64,000 nucleotides of DNA. Source: Closterium sp. NIES-65 (Eukaryota > Streptophyta > Zygnematophyceae > Desmidiales > Closteriaceae). Where the stretch lies: positions 248,001-312,000 of the forward strand of contig CANXME010002183.1 of assembly GCA_948144175.1 (NCBI GenBank), in the 5' to 3' direction. The translations under genes were made by a program, and so were the position numbers. Shown piece after piece: positions 30,497 to 42,222 of the stretch. Each line of letters opens with the position of its first letter. Position 1 is the stretch's first letter. The notes under the pieces were generated by a model. That model had not been told where the DNA came from. It searched no databases and was given only the letters and a program-made list of their open reading frames with translations.

Positions 30497-31793
30497 CAAA
30501 CTCCTCCTGTCTGTCCTCAAGGACGTCCGTGCTAAGAGCACACTCACCCCCGACAGACGGAGTACAGACAGACTCAGACTCAGCAACAAGACTAGCGGCA
30601 TAGTCGAGACGACAGTGAGCAGCAAAGTCGACAAGGACATGGGAGGCCATGCCTCTGAGACGAGGCAGGGAGGGGTGACCAAGGCGGTGGTGCCAAAGGA
30701 GAGTCTCGTGAGACAGGAGGCGACACGAGCAGGGGGCAGAATCAGGGCCAGACCGGGACGCCGCAGCAAACACCTGACCCGATGCAGCTACCTGACCAGT
30801 CGCAGTAACAGGAGGAGACTTAATGGTAAGGGTGTACCGACTGGACCCTGGCCGACAGGTGAACGTGGCCAGGTGACGACCCGTTCGAGCACATGTGCAG
30901 TGTGTCACACGCTGATAGGCAGGGGTGAACTGGTGAACACCCCCATCCTGAACATCAGCACCCGCCACCAAGTTCGTAGAGAACAAGGAGAGGTGAAGAC
31001 CAGACAGCGAGCCGAACGGAGCCGCAGGACACGGGAGAACAGTGGAGGAACGGGCCACAACTGGTCCCCCAAAGGGGTCAGCGAGAGAGACTGCCACAGG
31101 CCGACTGAGCGGCGAGAGTGTGGTGCAGTCGCGAAAGAAGGAGCGGGAAGCACCCGAGTCAAGGGTTAAAGTGTGTAAGACCTGAGCCGACGCTGTACTT
31201 GAGAGAACAGTCTCACCAGCACCTGGAGCAGTAGGCTCACAAGCACCTAGCGCAGCAGCCTCAATGCCCGGGTCGGGCGGAACACACATGTAACAGTCAC
31301 CCTCAACACTAATAGACACAGCATACATAGCAGCAAGGATAGCATCGAAGTCAAGATCAAAGATAGCAACCCCCAACTTGAGCAGAATATCCCAGCGAGG
31401 GATCTCAGGAGAGCCAGGGAACTGTGTACGCCAGGCGTCAGTAAAGCGGCCGAAGCAGCAAGATGTGGTGTGCGGGCCGCCGCACGTCTCTCCACTGCGG
31501 TCGCCGGTGCGAAGAACGTAAGTGCAGGGACCCCCAAACCTCCCACGCCCAGCGTACCACTCACGAAGCTACTGAGGCGATAGGGTCTCACGGGAGCGCT
31601 GCTGCTGCTGGCGCTGGTCACCGCTAGCGCCTCCCCGCTGCACATCACCGCCCCTGCCACCCCCGCCGCCGCCACCTCCACCCCCACTCCCTCTGCCTCC
31701 GCCGCCTCCACCTCCACCGCCGCCACCGAAGCCCCCACCCGAGCCACCACTCCCACCTCCACCTCCACCCCCACCCCCTCCGCCACCTCCACC
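30497..31793 (-). pseudogene. inverted Copia fragment J: gag tail, protease and pre-integrase fused to the linker
   Basis: Minus-strand frame with Gly-rich gag tail (31620-31793), Cys/His motif (about 31455-31535), TLDSGASRSFF protease and HHRLGHPSLPRLRGMASHVLV. It then runs straight into DFAAHCRLDYAASLV, which in L, M and K lies in the linker beyond integrase. The whole integrase and the front of the linker are deleted in frame, leaving about 294 open codons. It ends at EEFE near 30497. K has its own copy of that segment, so J came from another element. Confidence 0.75.
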
Positions 31794-31994
31794 GCCAGGT
31801 CCTCTCCAGGTAGACCCCCTCCCCCCTCAGGGTCCTGCCCCCTTAGGTGTGTCCTAGGTAGACGCAGTCGAGCCTGTCGAGCTAACTGTTGACTCTGGTG
31901 CTGCTAGGGGTGCTGAGCCTGCGGGTGCTGGTTCTGGGGGTGCTGAGCATGAGCGTGCGGAGCCTAGGGGTGCTGAGTCTGGGGGTGCTGAGCC
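31794..31994 (+). pseudogene. Copia IK linker, left of L
   Basis: Plus-strand reading with VDPLPPQGPAP-type sequence, a stop, then GAEP/GAES repeats. It continues at 39359 on the far side of L. The flank next to L is GAGCC. Confidence 0.7.
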
Positions 31995-32120
31995 TGTTGA
32001 ACAAGAATGAATGAACTAACAGTGAAATGAGTACAAGTATGAAAACCTAGAAATGTGTACCCCCTATAGGCTAACCCACTGTAGCCTAAACAACTACAAC
32101 AACATATATAATGTTTGACA
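31995..32120 (-). repeat. 3' LTR of Copia L
   Basis: 126 bp, TGTCAAACATTA...GTTCAACA. The polypurine-type tract GCCTATGGGGGTG adjoins at 32121-32133. Confidence 0.9.
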
Positions 32121-32335
32121 CACCCCCATAGGCGAAGTGGGGGAGATCTAGGGGTCACAAGACCAGTCAAGTAAAGTAAAACAAAGCAAAGCAAGCTCAG
32201 GGTGGATCACAACGTCACCACACAGTCCGAGCACAAGGTCAAGGCCACAAGGCCAGTTCACATGCAGGAGTACATATATATATAAGACTAAACAAGCAAG
32301 AGCAGTAATATATATATGTAACAGTACAAAGAGGG
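32121..32335 (-). other. 3' untranslated tail of Copia L
   Basis: Region between the RNase H stop and the purine tract, with TATATATATA stretches (32272-32318). The same layout occurs at 43702-43913 and 55538-55744 in M and O and at 42223-42452 in IK. Confidence 0.7.
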
Positions 32336-33850
32336 TCAAGAGGAGAGCAAGTGAGGCAAGACAGACACAAGACCCAGCTGGGTGCAGCAGCGCTGATGAT
32401 CACAAGGCGGAAGTGCCTTGGTGAAGACATCAGCAGTGTTGGCCTCAGAGGCCACGTACGCAAGTCGCAACTGACCACGCTGCTGTAGCTCACGAGCAAG
32501 GAAGTAGCGGAGAGCAATGTGCTTTGTTGTGTGCTCCAGTCTCTGCTCTCGACACAAGGCCAGCATGGCCTTGTTGTCGACGTACAGGACTGGAGGAGAA
32601 CGAGGCGGCTCTCCAAGGTCGGTCAGCAGGTAGGTGAGCCAGCGAAGCTCCTGAGCAGCCATGGCCCCTGCGTAGATCTCAGCCTCACAACTGGAGCCGA
32701 GAACAGAAGACGAGCGCGTAGCCCGCCACGAAACAGAGCCGGAACCAAGGCTGAAGGTGTAACCCTGTGACGACCGCTGCGTAGCCTGGTCGTCAGCCCA
32801 AGAAGCGTCTGCGTGTCCAGTGAGGACCACTGGACTCCGCCCTCCAAGCACTAGCCCCATGCCCGACGTACTGCACAAGTAGCGCAACACCTTCTTCGCT
32901 GCAGCCATGTGCTCTGGTCGGTGTCTCCCAGGAGCAACATAGCGTGCAAGAATGCTAAGAGGGTAAGCAAGGTCAGGTCGTGTGCAGGTCATCAGGTACA
33001 TGAGGCAGCCAACAAGCTCTAGGTACGGGCCACTCGACTCTACGGACTCATTCGAAGGCGGAGCTGAGAGCGAGTGGCGAGTAGACAGAGGAGTGGCCTG
33101 AGGCGAGGAGTACGTGAAGCCGAAGCGCTGAAGGACTTGCTGCACCATGTGTGACTGAGTCAGGGTAATGGTGCGGCGTGCTCTGTCCCGGGTGATCTGC
33201 AAGCCAAGGTAGCTGCGCAGTTCACCCAGGTCAGTGCACGTGTGTCTCTTCTGCAGCTCCGACTTCACGTGGGCGAGTCCAGCAGTGTCAGCTGTGGCAA
33301 AGACCTAGTCATCGACGTACACGAGGATGTAGAACGGCGGCAGAGAGGTGTCGGTGCGCAGAAATAGCGACGGGTCGGCAGTAGAAGGAGCGAACCCAAG
33401 AGCCGCAAGCGTAGTCCTCAGTGTGTCGTGCCACTCACGTGGCGCCTGGCGGAGACCGTAGACTGGACGCCGGAGACTCCACTGGGTACCAGGAGGGAAA
33501 GACCCAGTGAAGCCAGGTGGGCGGCGCAGCCAGATCTCCTCGTGCAGACTGCCCTGCAAGAAAGCTGTGCTGAAGTCAAGAGAGTGCAGCTCGTAGTCCC
33601 GGTGAGCAGCAATGTGCAGCAGTACCCGAAGAGTGGTCATCTTCGGGGTGGGGGAGAAGGTCTGAAAGAAGTCAACTCCCTGCCGCTGACTGAAGCCACG
33701 AGCCACGTAACGCGCCTTGAAGACATGTGGAGAACCCGGCGGCCGCTTCACCCTGAAGATCCACATGCCACTGACGATGTTCGCCCCAGGAGGGGGAACA
33801 GCGTCAACGTAGGTGCCTGTGGACTTCCAGGAAGCCATCTCTGCATCCAT
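32336..33850 (-). pseudogene. Copia L reverse transcriptase and RNase H
   Basis: RT begins near STGTYVDAVPPPGANIVSG (33830) and contains LDFSTAFLQG and YVDD at 33308-33319. YVDD is followed at once by TAG (33305-33307) where O has TTG (YVDDLVFAT). RT continues in the same frame through LRSYLGLQITRD. RNase H has DASWADDQ, CEAEIYAG, YVDNKAML and TADVFTK, ending HLLSS. Apart from that stop the 500-codon stretch is open, so readthrough would give a complete enzyme. Confidence 0.85.
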
Positions 33851-35001
33851 AGCTGCCTGCCACTGAGAGGAGTAGGGACCCTCTATCGCCTCCGCGTAAG
33901 AGCGCGGAGTCGGGATGTCAAGTGCATCCGGGTCTCCCTCAGGGGTAAGCAGTACGGACACGAGATGAGGTGAAGCAGCGGCCAGACACTGGAACTCCTC
34001 CTGCCTGTCCTCAAGGACGTCCGTGCCAAGGGCACACTCACCCCCGACGGACGGAGGACAGACAGACTCAGACTCAGCGACAAGACTAGCAGCGTAGTCT
34101 AGACGACAGCGAGCAGCAAAGTCGACGAGCTCAGTAACAAGGGCAGACGCAGCAGTAGACTCGAAAGAAGGGTCAGTGACGACAGTAGCAAGGAGATGCG
34201 TGACAGTAGGACTGGCAGCACGGAGAGAGTCCGACTCCGGGTCGGCAAGGACAGGAAGAGAGGACTCAGGAGGTGAAGGCAAAGGGGCACGCAGAGGAGC
34301 AGTAGACGGACGCAGAGACATCCGGTGCGTGCCAGGGACAGGAGGAGGACGCTGACGCGAAGTACGAGCACTAGCACTAGTAGGACTGACAGGCGACCCA
34401 GGACGAGACGCAGACTCACGACGCTCAGTAAGACCGCCAGTAGGACCAGTGTAAGGAGAAGGAGCAGGCAGTGGGGAGGCCGGCTGCAACTGTAACTGTG
34501 ACCGGACAGGCCGTGAACACGCTAAGGGAGGAGGTGAGAGACCAAGAACCTGCTGAAGGAGCGGAACGAAGTACGGCTGAGGGCGCGTGGCGACTCCAGA
34601 CACAGCAGGGACAGGACCAGTACCCCCAGTGGCAGTACCAGAACCAGCAGCAGCTCCAACGCCAAGGTTCTCAGTACCAGCCTCAGCTCCAACGCCCGGG
34701 TCCTCAGCACCAGTAGTACCTCCAACTCCCGGGTCTGCAGCACCAGCAGCAGCTCCAACGCCCGGGTCCGTAGCACCAGCAGCAGCCCCAACGCCCGGGT
34801 CCTCAGCACCAGCAGCAGCTCCAACGCCCGGGTCCGTAGCACCAGCAGCAGCCCCAACGCCCGGGTCCGTGAGACGAGGCGCACCACTCCGAAGTGTGCA
34901 ACGGCGCTCGTACCACTCACGGATCCGCTCAAGAGAGGGGAGCTCCCGACTAGGAGGAGAAGTACCAGCACCAGTCCCTGTAGTGCGGCTGGTCCCAGAG
35001 G
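33851..35001 (-). pseudogene. Copia L linker, RT side
   Basis: Open in the RT frame (to 34603). It contains PYFVPLLQQVLGL, PSPYTGPTGGLTERRE, SPTVTHLLATVVTDPSFES and YAASLVAESESVCPPS, blocks conserved in K, M and O. Nearer integrase (34620-34900) it is a tandem DPGVGAAAGAT repeat with a 30-33 bp period. Confidence 0.75.
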
Positions 35002-35133
35002 TGTCAAAATTAGAAGGAAGAAAGAGGGGATTGAACTAGCAAGAATGAGGATACAAATAGCAAACCCTAGAAGGGTTGTACTCGCTATAGAGCACCCCAC
35101 TACAGGCTAGAACAATAAGATAATATTCTGACA
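35002..35133 (-). repeat. solo LTR inside Copia L
   Basis: 132 bp of the LARD LTR type (TGTCAGAATAT...TTTTGACA) with the perfect duplication AGAGG (34997-35001, 35134-35138). It has no interior, primer site or second LTR, so it arose by LTR-LTR recombination after insertion. It post-dates the recent element L. Confidence 0.9.
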
Positions 35134-36717
35134 AGAGGTACCTCTCCGGAGGCTGCAGTACTGTAAGTACCACTCACGCAACTGCTCCGAGGAGAGGTCT
35201 CGTCCAGGTGTAGTACCCTCAGGACCAGCACCACCAGAGTCAGAACCCCCAGAGTCAGCACCCCCAGGCTCAGCACCCCCAGTCACCGCACCCCCAGACA
35301 CCGCACCCCCAGGCTCAGCACCCCCAGGCTCAGTACCCCCAATGTCCGCACCCCCAGGCTCAGCACCCTCAGTGTCCCCACCCCCAGGCTCAGCACCCCC
35401 AGAGTCCGCACCCCCAGGCTAAGCACCCCCAGCAGGACGAGAGTCGACAGCAACCTCAACAGGCTCGACCGGGTCTACCTGAGACACACCTGAGGGAGCG
35501 GCACCCTGAGGGAGGAGGGGGTCTACGACAGCAGCACCTGGCGCGAGGAAGAGAGGCGGGGGTGGGAGCGGGGCAATGCGGTAGGGGAAGAGACGGTAGT
35601 AGGGGACAGACTCGTCAAAAGTGACGTCCTGAGAGGGCAAGACCCGGCGCGAGGTGGCGTGGTAAAACTGCCAACCAGGCGCGTCCGGAACAAAGCCGAG
35701 GAAGATGCAGGGAACAGCACGAGAGGAGAGCTTGTCCGCAGACGAATCGCGGACAAAAGCTCGAGATCCCCAGACTCGGAAACGCGACGCATCGCCAACC
35801 TCCCCCGTCCACAGCAGTGTGGGCGAGGTCTCCGGCAAGGAGACACGGGGCCAGAGGTTGAGCTGATGCGCAGCGTACCGGACCGCAAACGGCCACAGAA
35901 AGTGGGGGGCAGCCGCATGGATCAAGGAGGTACGAGCGATCTCCATGACCAGGCCAATGCGGCGCTCCGCAACCCCATTTTGCTGTGGAGAGGCCGGAAG
36001 CGTGAACGACTGCTCAATGCCGTGCTCAGCACAGTAGGCTGCCAAGAGGTCGGAGGAGAACTCACCACCTTTGTCAGAGTGCAAGCGCAGGACAGGAAAG
36101 TCCGAGCGGAAACGCTCACTGAGCTGGAGACGAGCTCTGCGGATCCAAGGGATCAAGACATCAGGGACCTCACCCTTGGTGCGCAAGGGGAAGACCGTGG
36201 TGTAGCGCGAGTAGTCGTCAACAACTATCAGGAAGTACCTCTCCTGACCCTGACCACGGACGCGGGCTGGGCCCCACACGTCCATGTGGAGCGTCTGCAA
36301 AGGAGCAGTCGTCAGGGGAAACGAGGAGGAGTGAGGAGCGGCGCGCTGCCGCCCCTCGACACAGGGAAGGCAGGGAGGAGCAGGCGAGGGTGGGACGGGA
36401 GGGAGGACCCTGGGAAGACCAGAGACAAGGTACCGGGAGTGCATGGCACGAAGGCGCTGCACAGACGGGTGGCCAAGTCGGTGGTGCCAGAGGACAGTCT
36501 CGTGCGCTAGAGAGCGACACGAGGAGGGGGCAGACAGCTGACCTGACGCGGACGCAAACGCAGACGCAAACGCAGCGACCTGAGGGGAGGCAGTAGTCAG
36601 TGTGTATAGGTCCGACCCCGGCTGCCGGGTGAAGGTAGCCAAGTGACGGCCCGTACGAGCACACGTGCAGTGTGTCACACGCTCGTAGGCAGGGGTGAAC
36701 TGGTGAACACCCCCGTC
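35134..36717 (-). pseudogene. Copia L pre-integrase, integrase and start of linker
   Basis: Contains HHRLGHPSVQRLRAM, CLPCVEG, HMDVWGPARV, LHSDKGGEF and NGVAERR (D-D35E). The C-terminal region has CIFLGFVPDAPGWQFYH and VTFDESVPYY. It is open from 36678 to the TAG at 35419; after that GGAEPGGAD-type repeats continue to the solo LTR. Upstream it is separated from gag only by the TAG at 36718. Confidence 0.85.
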
Positions 36718-38424
36718 CTAGAGAGCACAACCTGCCACCAAGTTCGTAGAGAACGAGGGGAGGTGGAGACCTGACAGTGTGCCCGACGGGACCGCAGGAC
36801 AGGGAAGGACAGTGGAGGAGGTCGCAATGACTGGACCCCCAGAGGGGTCAGCGAGGGAGACAGCTACTGGCCGAGCAAGCGGCTCAAGGGCAGTGCGGTC
36901 ACGAAAGAAACAGCGAGAGGCACCTGAATCCAGTGTGAAGGTGTGCAGTGCTGCAGTCGACACAGTACTAGGGGGGGCAGACGTACAAGCACCTAGAGCA
37001 GCAGCCTCACCAGCACCTGGGGTAGTAGGCACGCGAGTACCTGGAGCAGCAGACGCACTAGTCCTAATGCCCGGGTCGGGCGGGACACTCAGGTACTCAG
37101 CACCCTCTCCACTAGTAGACATCACATACATGGCAGTGAGAATAGCATCAAAGTCTAGAGCATAGATATCAATCCCCTTCTTCAGGAGATCAATCCAGCG
37201 GGGCAGCTCAATGGCCTGAGGGAACTGAACACGCCAAGCGTCGTTCAGTCGAGCGAAACAACACTGTGTGGCGTGCGGTCCCCCACATGGCTGGCCAGTG
37301 CGGTCACCAGTGCGAATGACGTACGTGCAGCTAAGGCCACCCCCCCCCTCGTGCTGAGAGTACCACTCACGGACCTCCTGGGGCGACGGAGTGTGCTGCT
37401 GGCCCTGGCCACCGCCAGTGCCTCCACGACCACCACCGCCGCTACCACCTCCTCGACCACCCCAACCCCGGCCGCTGCCTCGTCCACCGCCACCCCCACC
37501 ACCTCCTCCGCCCCGGCCACCTCCCCCACCGCTGCCGCCACCCCCCCCACTGCTGCCACCTCCCCCACCCGCGCCACCCCCCCCGCCACCACCACCTCCC
37601 CCACCACTGCCACCCCCGCTGTCACCACCACCGCCCTTGCCCCCCTTGCCCTTGCCGCTGCGGCGCCCACTCGAAGTAGACGCAGTCCCGACCTTCTCAG
37701 CACCAAGGAGGTCGACAGCAGCAGCAGAGGCGACAGAGGGAAGAAGGGGGGAGGGAGAACACCCCTCAAAGAACGGGGTACGGGGTTCACCGCGAGAGGC
37801 ACCTACAGCGACTATGCTAGCCTCAGCTGCAAGGAGTTCCTTCTCGAGGAGGGCAATGGTGAGCTCGGTGGGGCAGCGAGCTAGGAAGTGGTCCCAGACC
37901 GAACGCAGAGTGTCAGGGAGGCGCGTGACTAGGTGGTAGAGAGTGAGCCAGAGCGGGGGTGGGTTCTTGGCAAGGAACTCATCAGGCATAGCGGCGCGGA
38001 AGCGAGCCTCACTAGTGCGGAGGTGGGTAATGAGATCAGCGACTGTGTGAAAGGAAGCTAAGTCGGGGAACAGGTAGGGAAGAGAGAGACGGCCTAGAGC
38101 GGCAGAGGCCGGTGAGGAGTAGCGGGCAACGACAGCAATGTACAGTGCCTGCGCAGTCTTGTGCTGCCCAAAGTGCTCGCGCTCATCTATCGGCAGAGAG
38201 TTGCGAATAGCGAAGCGAGCATGGGCGTCACGAGTCTGCCACTGTGAGCGGGCAGTGCTGTCAGCAGTAGCAGCAGGAGCAGTAGCGTGGCCTAAGGCGT
38301 GATTGTACAGCGAGATGTCTTCCTTGGCAGTGAGCTGTAGGAAGAGGTGTAGGTCATCAAGCCAGGTGTCGAACTTCACTGGGCGGCCATCAGCATCAAA
38401 GGCTAGTACAGGAGGGCTAGCCAT
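36718..38424 (-). CDS. Copia L gag-protease, 568 residues
   Basis: The best-preserved gene of the window. I start at the ATG at 38424 (MASPPVLAFDADGRP), matching G, M and O. Residues 1-260 are the gag body (WLDDLHLFLQ; YSSPASAALGRLSLPYLFPD; LWLTLYHLVTRLPDTL). About 265-345 is almost pure Gly/Ser. About 366-391 carries CX13CX3HX4C. The aspartic protease active site DSGA is at about 499-502, followed by the LPSFSTNLVAG block. It ends at a TAG replacing a conserved CAG, beyond which the same frame continues into pre-integrase. It could form particles and process gag, possibly in trans. Confidence 0.85.
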   Translation of the reverse strand: MASPPVLAFDADGRPVKFDTWLDDLHLFLQLTAKEDISLYNHALGHATAPAATADSTARSQWQTRDAHARFAIRNSLPIDEREHFGQHKTAQALYIAVVARYSSPASAALGRLSLPYLFPDLASFHTVADLITHLRTSEARFRAAMPDEFLAKNPPPLWLTLYHLVTRLPDTLRSVWDHFLARCPTELTIALLEKELLAAEASIVAVGASRGEPRTPFFEGCSPSPLLPSVASAAAVDLLGAEKVGTASTSSGRRSGKGKGGKGGGGDSGGGSGGGGGGGGGGGAGGGGGSSGGGGGSGGGGGRGGGGGGGGGGRGSGRGWGGRGGGSGGGGRGGTGGGQGQQHTPSPQEVREWYSQHEGGGGLSCTYVIRTGDRTGQPCGGPHATQCCFARLNDAWRVQFPQAIELPRWIDLLKKGIDIYALDFDAILTAMYVMSTSGEGAEYLSVPPDPGIRTSASAAPGTRVPTTPGAGEAAALGACTSAPPSTVSTAALHTFTLDSGASRCFFRDRTALEPLARPVAVSLADPSGGPVIATSSTVLPCPAVPSGTLSGLHLPSFSTNLVAGCAL

Positions 38425-39201
38425 GGTAGCAGCAGTAGGAAAAAGCAGTAGGGTAGGTAGGGAGGTGCGGCTCGGCACAGGTAGGGCGGCGCGGCTCGGT
38501 ATAGGTAGGGCGGCGCGCCCGGGTCGGGCGGCGCGGCTCGGTTCGGGCGGCTCGGGTCGGGCGGCGCGGCTCGGTCGGGCGGCTCGGTTCGGGCGGCTCG
38601 GGTTGGTTAGGGCTGGCGGCTCGAGTCGGGCGGCTCGGTTCCGTTAGGGCTGGGCGGCTCGGGTCGGCTCGGTTCGGGCGGCTCGTTCTGGGTGGGGCCG
38701 TTCGGGACCGCTAAGGGCGAGCGCGAGGAGCGGGTGGGGCTATGAGGGACAAGCGCGGGGCCGACGTGGGCGCTAAGGGCGAGCGCGGGGCCTAGTGGGG
38801 CCGTGAGGGACGAGCGTGGGGCCGATCGAGGCCGATCGGGGCCGTAAGGGACTAGCGCGGGGCCGACGGGGCCGTAAGGGACGAGCGCGGGGCCGACGGG
38901 GCCGTAAGGGACGAGCGCGGGGCCGATCAGGGGCCTCTAAGGGCTAGCGCGGGGTAGATCGGGGCTTTGAGGGACTAGCGCGAGCCGATCGGGGCCGGAA
39001 GGGACGAGCGCGGGGCCGACACGGGCCTCTAGGGGTAAGCGCGGGGCCGACACGAGGCCGCTAAGGACGAGCGCGGGGCCGACACGGGCCTCTAGAGGGT
39101 AGAGCGTGGGGCCGACGGGGCCTCTAGGGGCGTGAAGGCCGAGGCGCCCTAGGGCGTAGGTAGGTAGGTAGGTAGGTAGGTGGTGGGCCCTAAAATAATT
39201 C
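38425..39201 (-). other. GC-rich leader of Copia L
   Basis: Two repeat zones: CGGCTCGGTTCGGGCGG-type units (38470-38700) and about 30-bp GACGAGCGCGGGGCCGAC-type units (38700-39120). A (TAGG)n tract at about 39157-39182 lies near the primer site. No coding signal is present. Confidence 0.65.
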
Positions 39202-39229
39202 GGTCCTAGGAAGGACCTGCTCTATACCA
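39202..39229 (-). promoter_or_regulatory. primer-binding site and hairpin of Copia L
   Basis: TGGTATAGAGC (minus, ending at 39229) and the perfect stem GGTCCT-AGGA-AGGACC (39202-39217), the 6-bp stem and 4-nt loop geometry of F, M and O with a different sequence. Confidence 0.85.
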
Positions 39230-39358
39230 TGTTGAACAAGAATGAATGAACTAACAGTGAAATGAGTACAAGTATGAAAACCTAGAAATGTGTACCCCCT
39301 ATAGGCTAACCCACTGTAGCCTAAACAACTACAACAACAACATATATAATGTTTGACA
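39230..39358 (-). repeat. 5' LTR of Copia L
   Basis: 129 bp, identical to 31995-32120 except for an extra CAA in the run near 39335. Confidence 0.9.
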
Positions 39359-40730
39359 GAGCATCGGGGTGCTGAGCCTGGGGGTGCTGAGCCTAGGGTT
39401 GCTGAGTCTGGGGGTGCTGAGACTGGAGGTCCTCCGAATGTCCCGTTGCGGCGGGAGCCCCTCTCTCCACGACAGCTTCGTGAGTGGTACGCTTGGCACT
39501 GTAGCCGTGCTGCTGGAGCTGGGGGGCCTACTGCAGGAGGTACTGCTGGTGCTGGAGCTGCTGGAGGTGCTGCTGGTGCTGGAGCTGCTGGAGGTGCTGC
39601 TGGTGCTGGAGCTGCTGGAGGTACTGCTGGAGCTGGAGCTACTGGAGGTGCTGCTGGTGCTGGAGCTGCTGGAGGTACTGCTGGTGCTGGAGCTGCTGGA
39701 GGTGCTACCAGTGCTGGAGCTGCTGGAGGTGCTGCTGGTGCTGGAGCTGCTGGGGCCGCTGGCCCTGGAGGTGCTCGTACTGGAGTTTCTAGAGCTACTG
39801 GGACTGGAGCTGCTGCGGGAGTTGGAGCTGGAGGTGCTGGAGCTGCTGGAGCTACTGGTGGTGCTGCGGGAGTTGTAGCTGGAGACCCTGGAGATGAGGG
39901 TGCTAGTGGTGTCTCTGCTGGTTATGGAGGTGCTGCGCGGCCGCGGCCATACTTCGTTCCGCTCCTTCAGCAGGTTCTTGGTCTCCCGCCTGCTCCTGGT
40001 CCTACTCCCTCTTCAGAGTGTCCTCTGCCTGTCCTGTCGTAGTCACAGTTACAGCCTGCCTCGCCACTCCCTGGTCCTTCTCCCTACACTGGTCCGACCA
40101 GAGGTCTTACGGAGCGTCGTGAGCCTGAGTCTCGTCCTGCGTCGCCTGAGTCTCGTCGTGCGTCGCCTGTTCGTGCTGCTCGCACTGGTCGTCGTGTTCC
40201 GCGTCAGCGTCCTCCTGCTGTCCCAGGCACACACCAGATGGCGCTTCGTCCTTCCACTGCTCCACAGCGTGTCCCTCTGCCGTCTCCTCCTGCGTCCTCT
40301 CTTCCTGCTCTTGCTGACCCGGAGTCTGACTCCCTTCGTGCTGCTAGTCCTACTGTCACGCGTTTCCTGGCCACTGTTGGCACTGACCCTTCCTTTGAGT
40401 CCACTGCTGCATCTGCCTTAGTTGCTGAGCTTGTTAACTTTGCTGCTCACTGTCGTCTCGACTACGCTGCTAGTCTTGTTGCTGAGTCTGAGTCTGCCTG
40501 TCCTCCGTCTGTTGGGGGTGAGTGTGCTCTTGGCACAGACGTCCTTGAGGACAGACAGGAGGAGTTTGAGTGCTTTGCCACTGCTTTACCTCATCTCGTG
40601 TCCATGCTGATTGCCCCTGAGGGAGACCCGGATGCCCCAGACATCCCGGCCCCGCGCTCTTACGCATCGGCGATAGAGGGTCCCTACTCCTCTCAGTGGC
40701 AGTCACCCACGGACGCAGAGATGGCTTCCT
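39359..40730 (+). pseudogene. Copia IK linker, right of L
   Basis: In frame: EHRGAEPGGAEP, QLREWYAW, a long Gly/Ala array (GAAGGAAGAGAAGG; DNA period about 33 bp at 39500-39760) and PYFVPLLQQVLGLPPAPG. A TAG follows at 40040-40042, then TGPTRGLTERREPESRPA, SPTVTRFLATVGTDPSFES and YAASLVAESESACPPS. The same DNA has Leu/Val- and Ser-rich frames in other phases, which I treat as shadows. Confidence 0.75.
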
Positions 40731-42222
40731 TGAAGTCCACAGGCACCTACGTTGACGAGGTTCCCCCGCCTGGGGCGAACATTGTTAGTGGCATGTGGAT
40801 TTTCATGGTGAAGCGGCCGCCGGGTTCTCCGCCTGTCTTCAAGGCGTGATACGTTGCACGAGGCTTCAGTCAGCGTGAGGGAGTTGACTTGTTCCAGACC
40901 TTCTCCCCTACCCCGAAGATGACCACTCTTCCGGTTCTGCTGCACGTCGCTGCTCAGTGTGACTACGAGCTCCACTCACTTGACTTCAGCACTGCTTTCC
41001 TACAGGGCAGCCTTCACGAGGAGATCTGGCTGCGCCGCCCACCTGGCTTCACTGGGTCGTTTCCTCCTGGTACCCAGTGGAGCCTCCGGCGGCCGGTCTA
41101 CGGTCTCCGCCAGGCACCCCGTGACTGGCACGTCACACTGAGGACGACTCTTGCTGCTCTTGGGTTTGCTCCTTCTACTGCTGACCCGTCGCTGTTTCTA
41201 CGCACCGACACCACTCTGCCGCCGTTCTACGTTCTTGTGTACGTCGACGACTTGGTTTTTGCTACTGGTGACACTGAGGCACTCGCCCACGTGAAGACGG
41301 AGCGGCAGAAGAGACACACGTGCACAGACCTGGTTGAGCTGACAAGCTATCTTGGCTTACGGATCACCCAGGACAGAGCACAGCGCACCATTACCTTGAC
41401 TCAGTCACACATGGTGCAGCAGGTCCTTCAGCGCTTCCGCTTCACGTACTCCTCGCCACAGCCCACTCCTCTGCCTACGCGCCACTCGCTCTCAGCTCTG
41501 CCTTCGGATGAGTCCGTAGAGCCGAGTGGCCCATATCCAGAGCTTGTGGGCTGCCTCATGTTCCTGATGACCTGCACTCGACCCGACCTTGCATACCCTC
41601 TTAGCATCCAAGCACGCTATGTCGCTCGTGGCCGACACAGGAAGGAGCACATGGATGCTGCTAAGAGGGTGTTGCGCTACTTGTGCAGTACGTTGGGCTT
41701 GGGGCTCGTGCTTGGAGGGCGACGCTTAGTGGTCCTCACTGGTAACGCAGACGCTTCTTGGGCTGACGACTTGGATACGCAGCGGTCGTCGCAGGGTTAC
41801 ACCTTCAGCCTTGGTTCCGGCTCTGTTTCGTGGCGGTCTACCCGCTCATCTTCTGTTCTCGGCTCCAGCTGTGAGGCCGAGATCTACGCAGAGTCCATGG
41901 CTGCACAGGAGTTACGCTGGCTCACCTACCTGCTGACCGACCTGGGAGAGCCGCCTTGTTCTCCTCCTGTTCTGTACGTAGACAACAAGGCCATGCTGGC
42001 CTTGTGTCAGGAGCACAGATTGGAGCACAGAACGAAGCACATTGCTCTCCGCTACTTCCTAGCACGTGAGCTGCAGTAGTGTGGTCAGCTGCGCCTTGCT
42101 TACGTGGCCTCTCAGGCCAACACTGCTGATATCTTTACCAAGGCACTTCAGCCTTGTGATCATCAGCGCTTCTGTACTATGTTAGGTCTTGTGCCTACCT
42201 GGCCTCACTTGCTTACCTCTTG
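40731..42222 (+). pseudogene. Copia IK reverse transcriptase and RNase H
   Basis: One continuous frame with two stops: TGA at 40847-40849 (FKA-stop-YVARGF, where relatives have Arg) and TAG at 42077-42079 (ELQ-stop-CGQL, where relatives have QR). Between them 396 codons are open and hold LDFSTAFLQG, YVDD (41240-41251), LGLRITQDRA, DASWADDLD, CEAEIYAE and YVDNKAML. It ends at TGA 42220-42222 after HLLTS. Confidence 0.85.

Larger units (their letters stand above)
31995..39358 (-). mobile_element. Copia element L: full-length, recent, minus strand
   Basis: 7,364 bp with LTRs identical apart from one 3-bp indel. Flanks are GAGCC (31990-31994) and GAGCA (39359-39363), a 5-bp duplication with one mismatch. 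The complete order is 5' LTR, primer site, leader, gag-protease, integrase, linker, RT, RNase H, purine tract and 3' LTR. Pol is blocked by TAG at 36718, TAG at 35419 and TAG at 33305, and a solo LTR lies in the linker. Subtracting that LTR and its duplication restores one frame, so the frame was continuous before it arrived. Confidence 0.9.

Noticed and set aside
39369..39878. Leu/Val-rich plus-strand frame resembling a membrane protein
   Set aside because: It is a shifted frame of the Gly/Ala-rich linker of Copia IK, which reads through to conserved linker blocks in the other phase.
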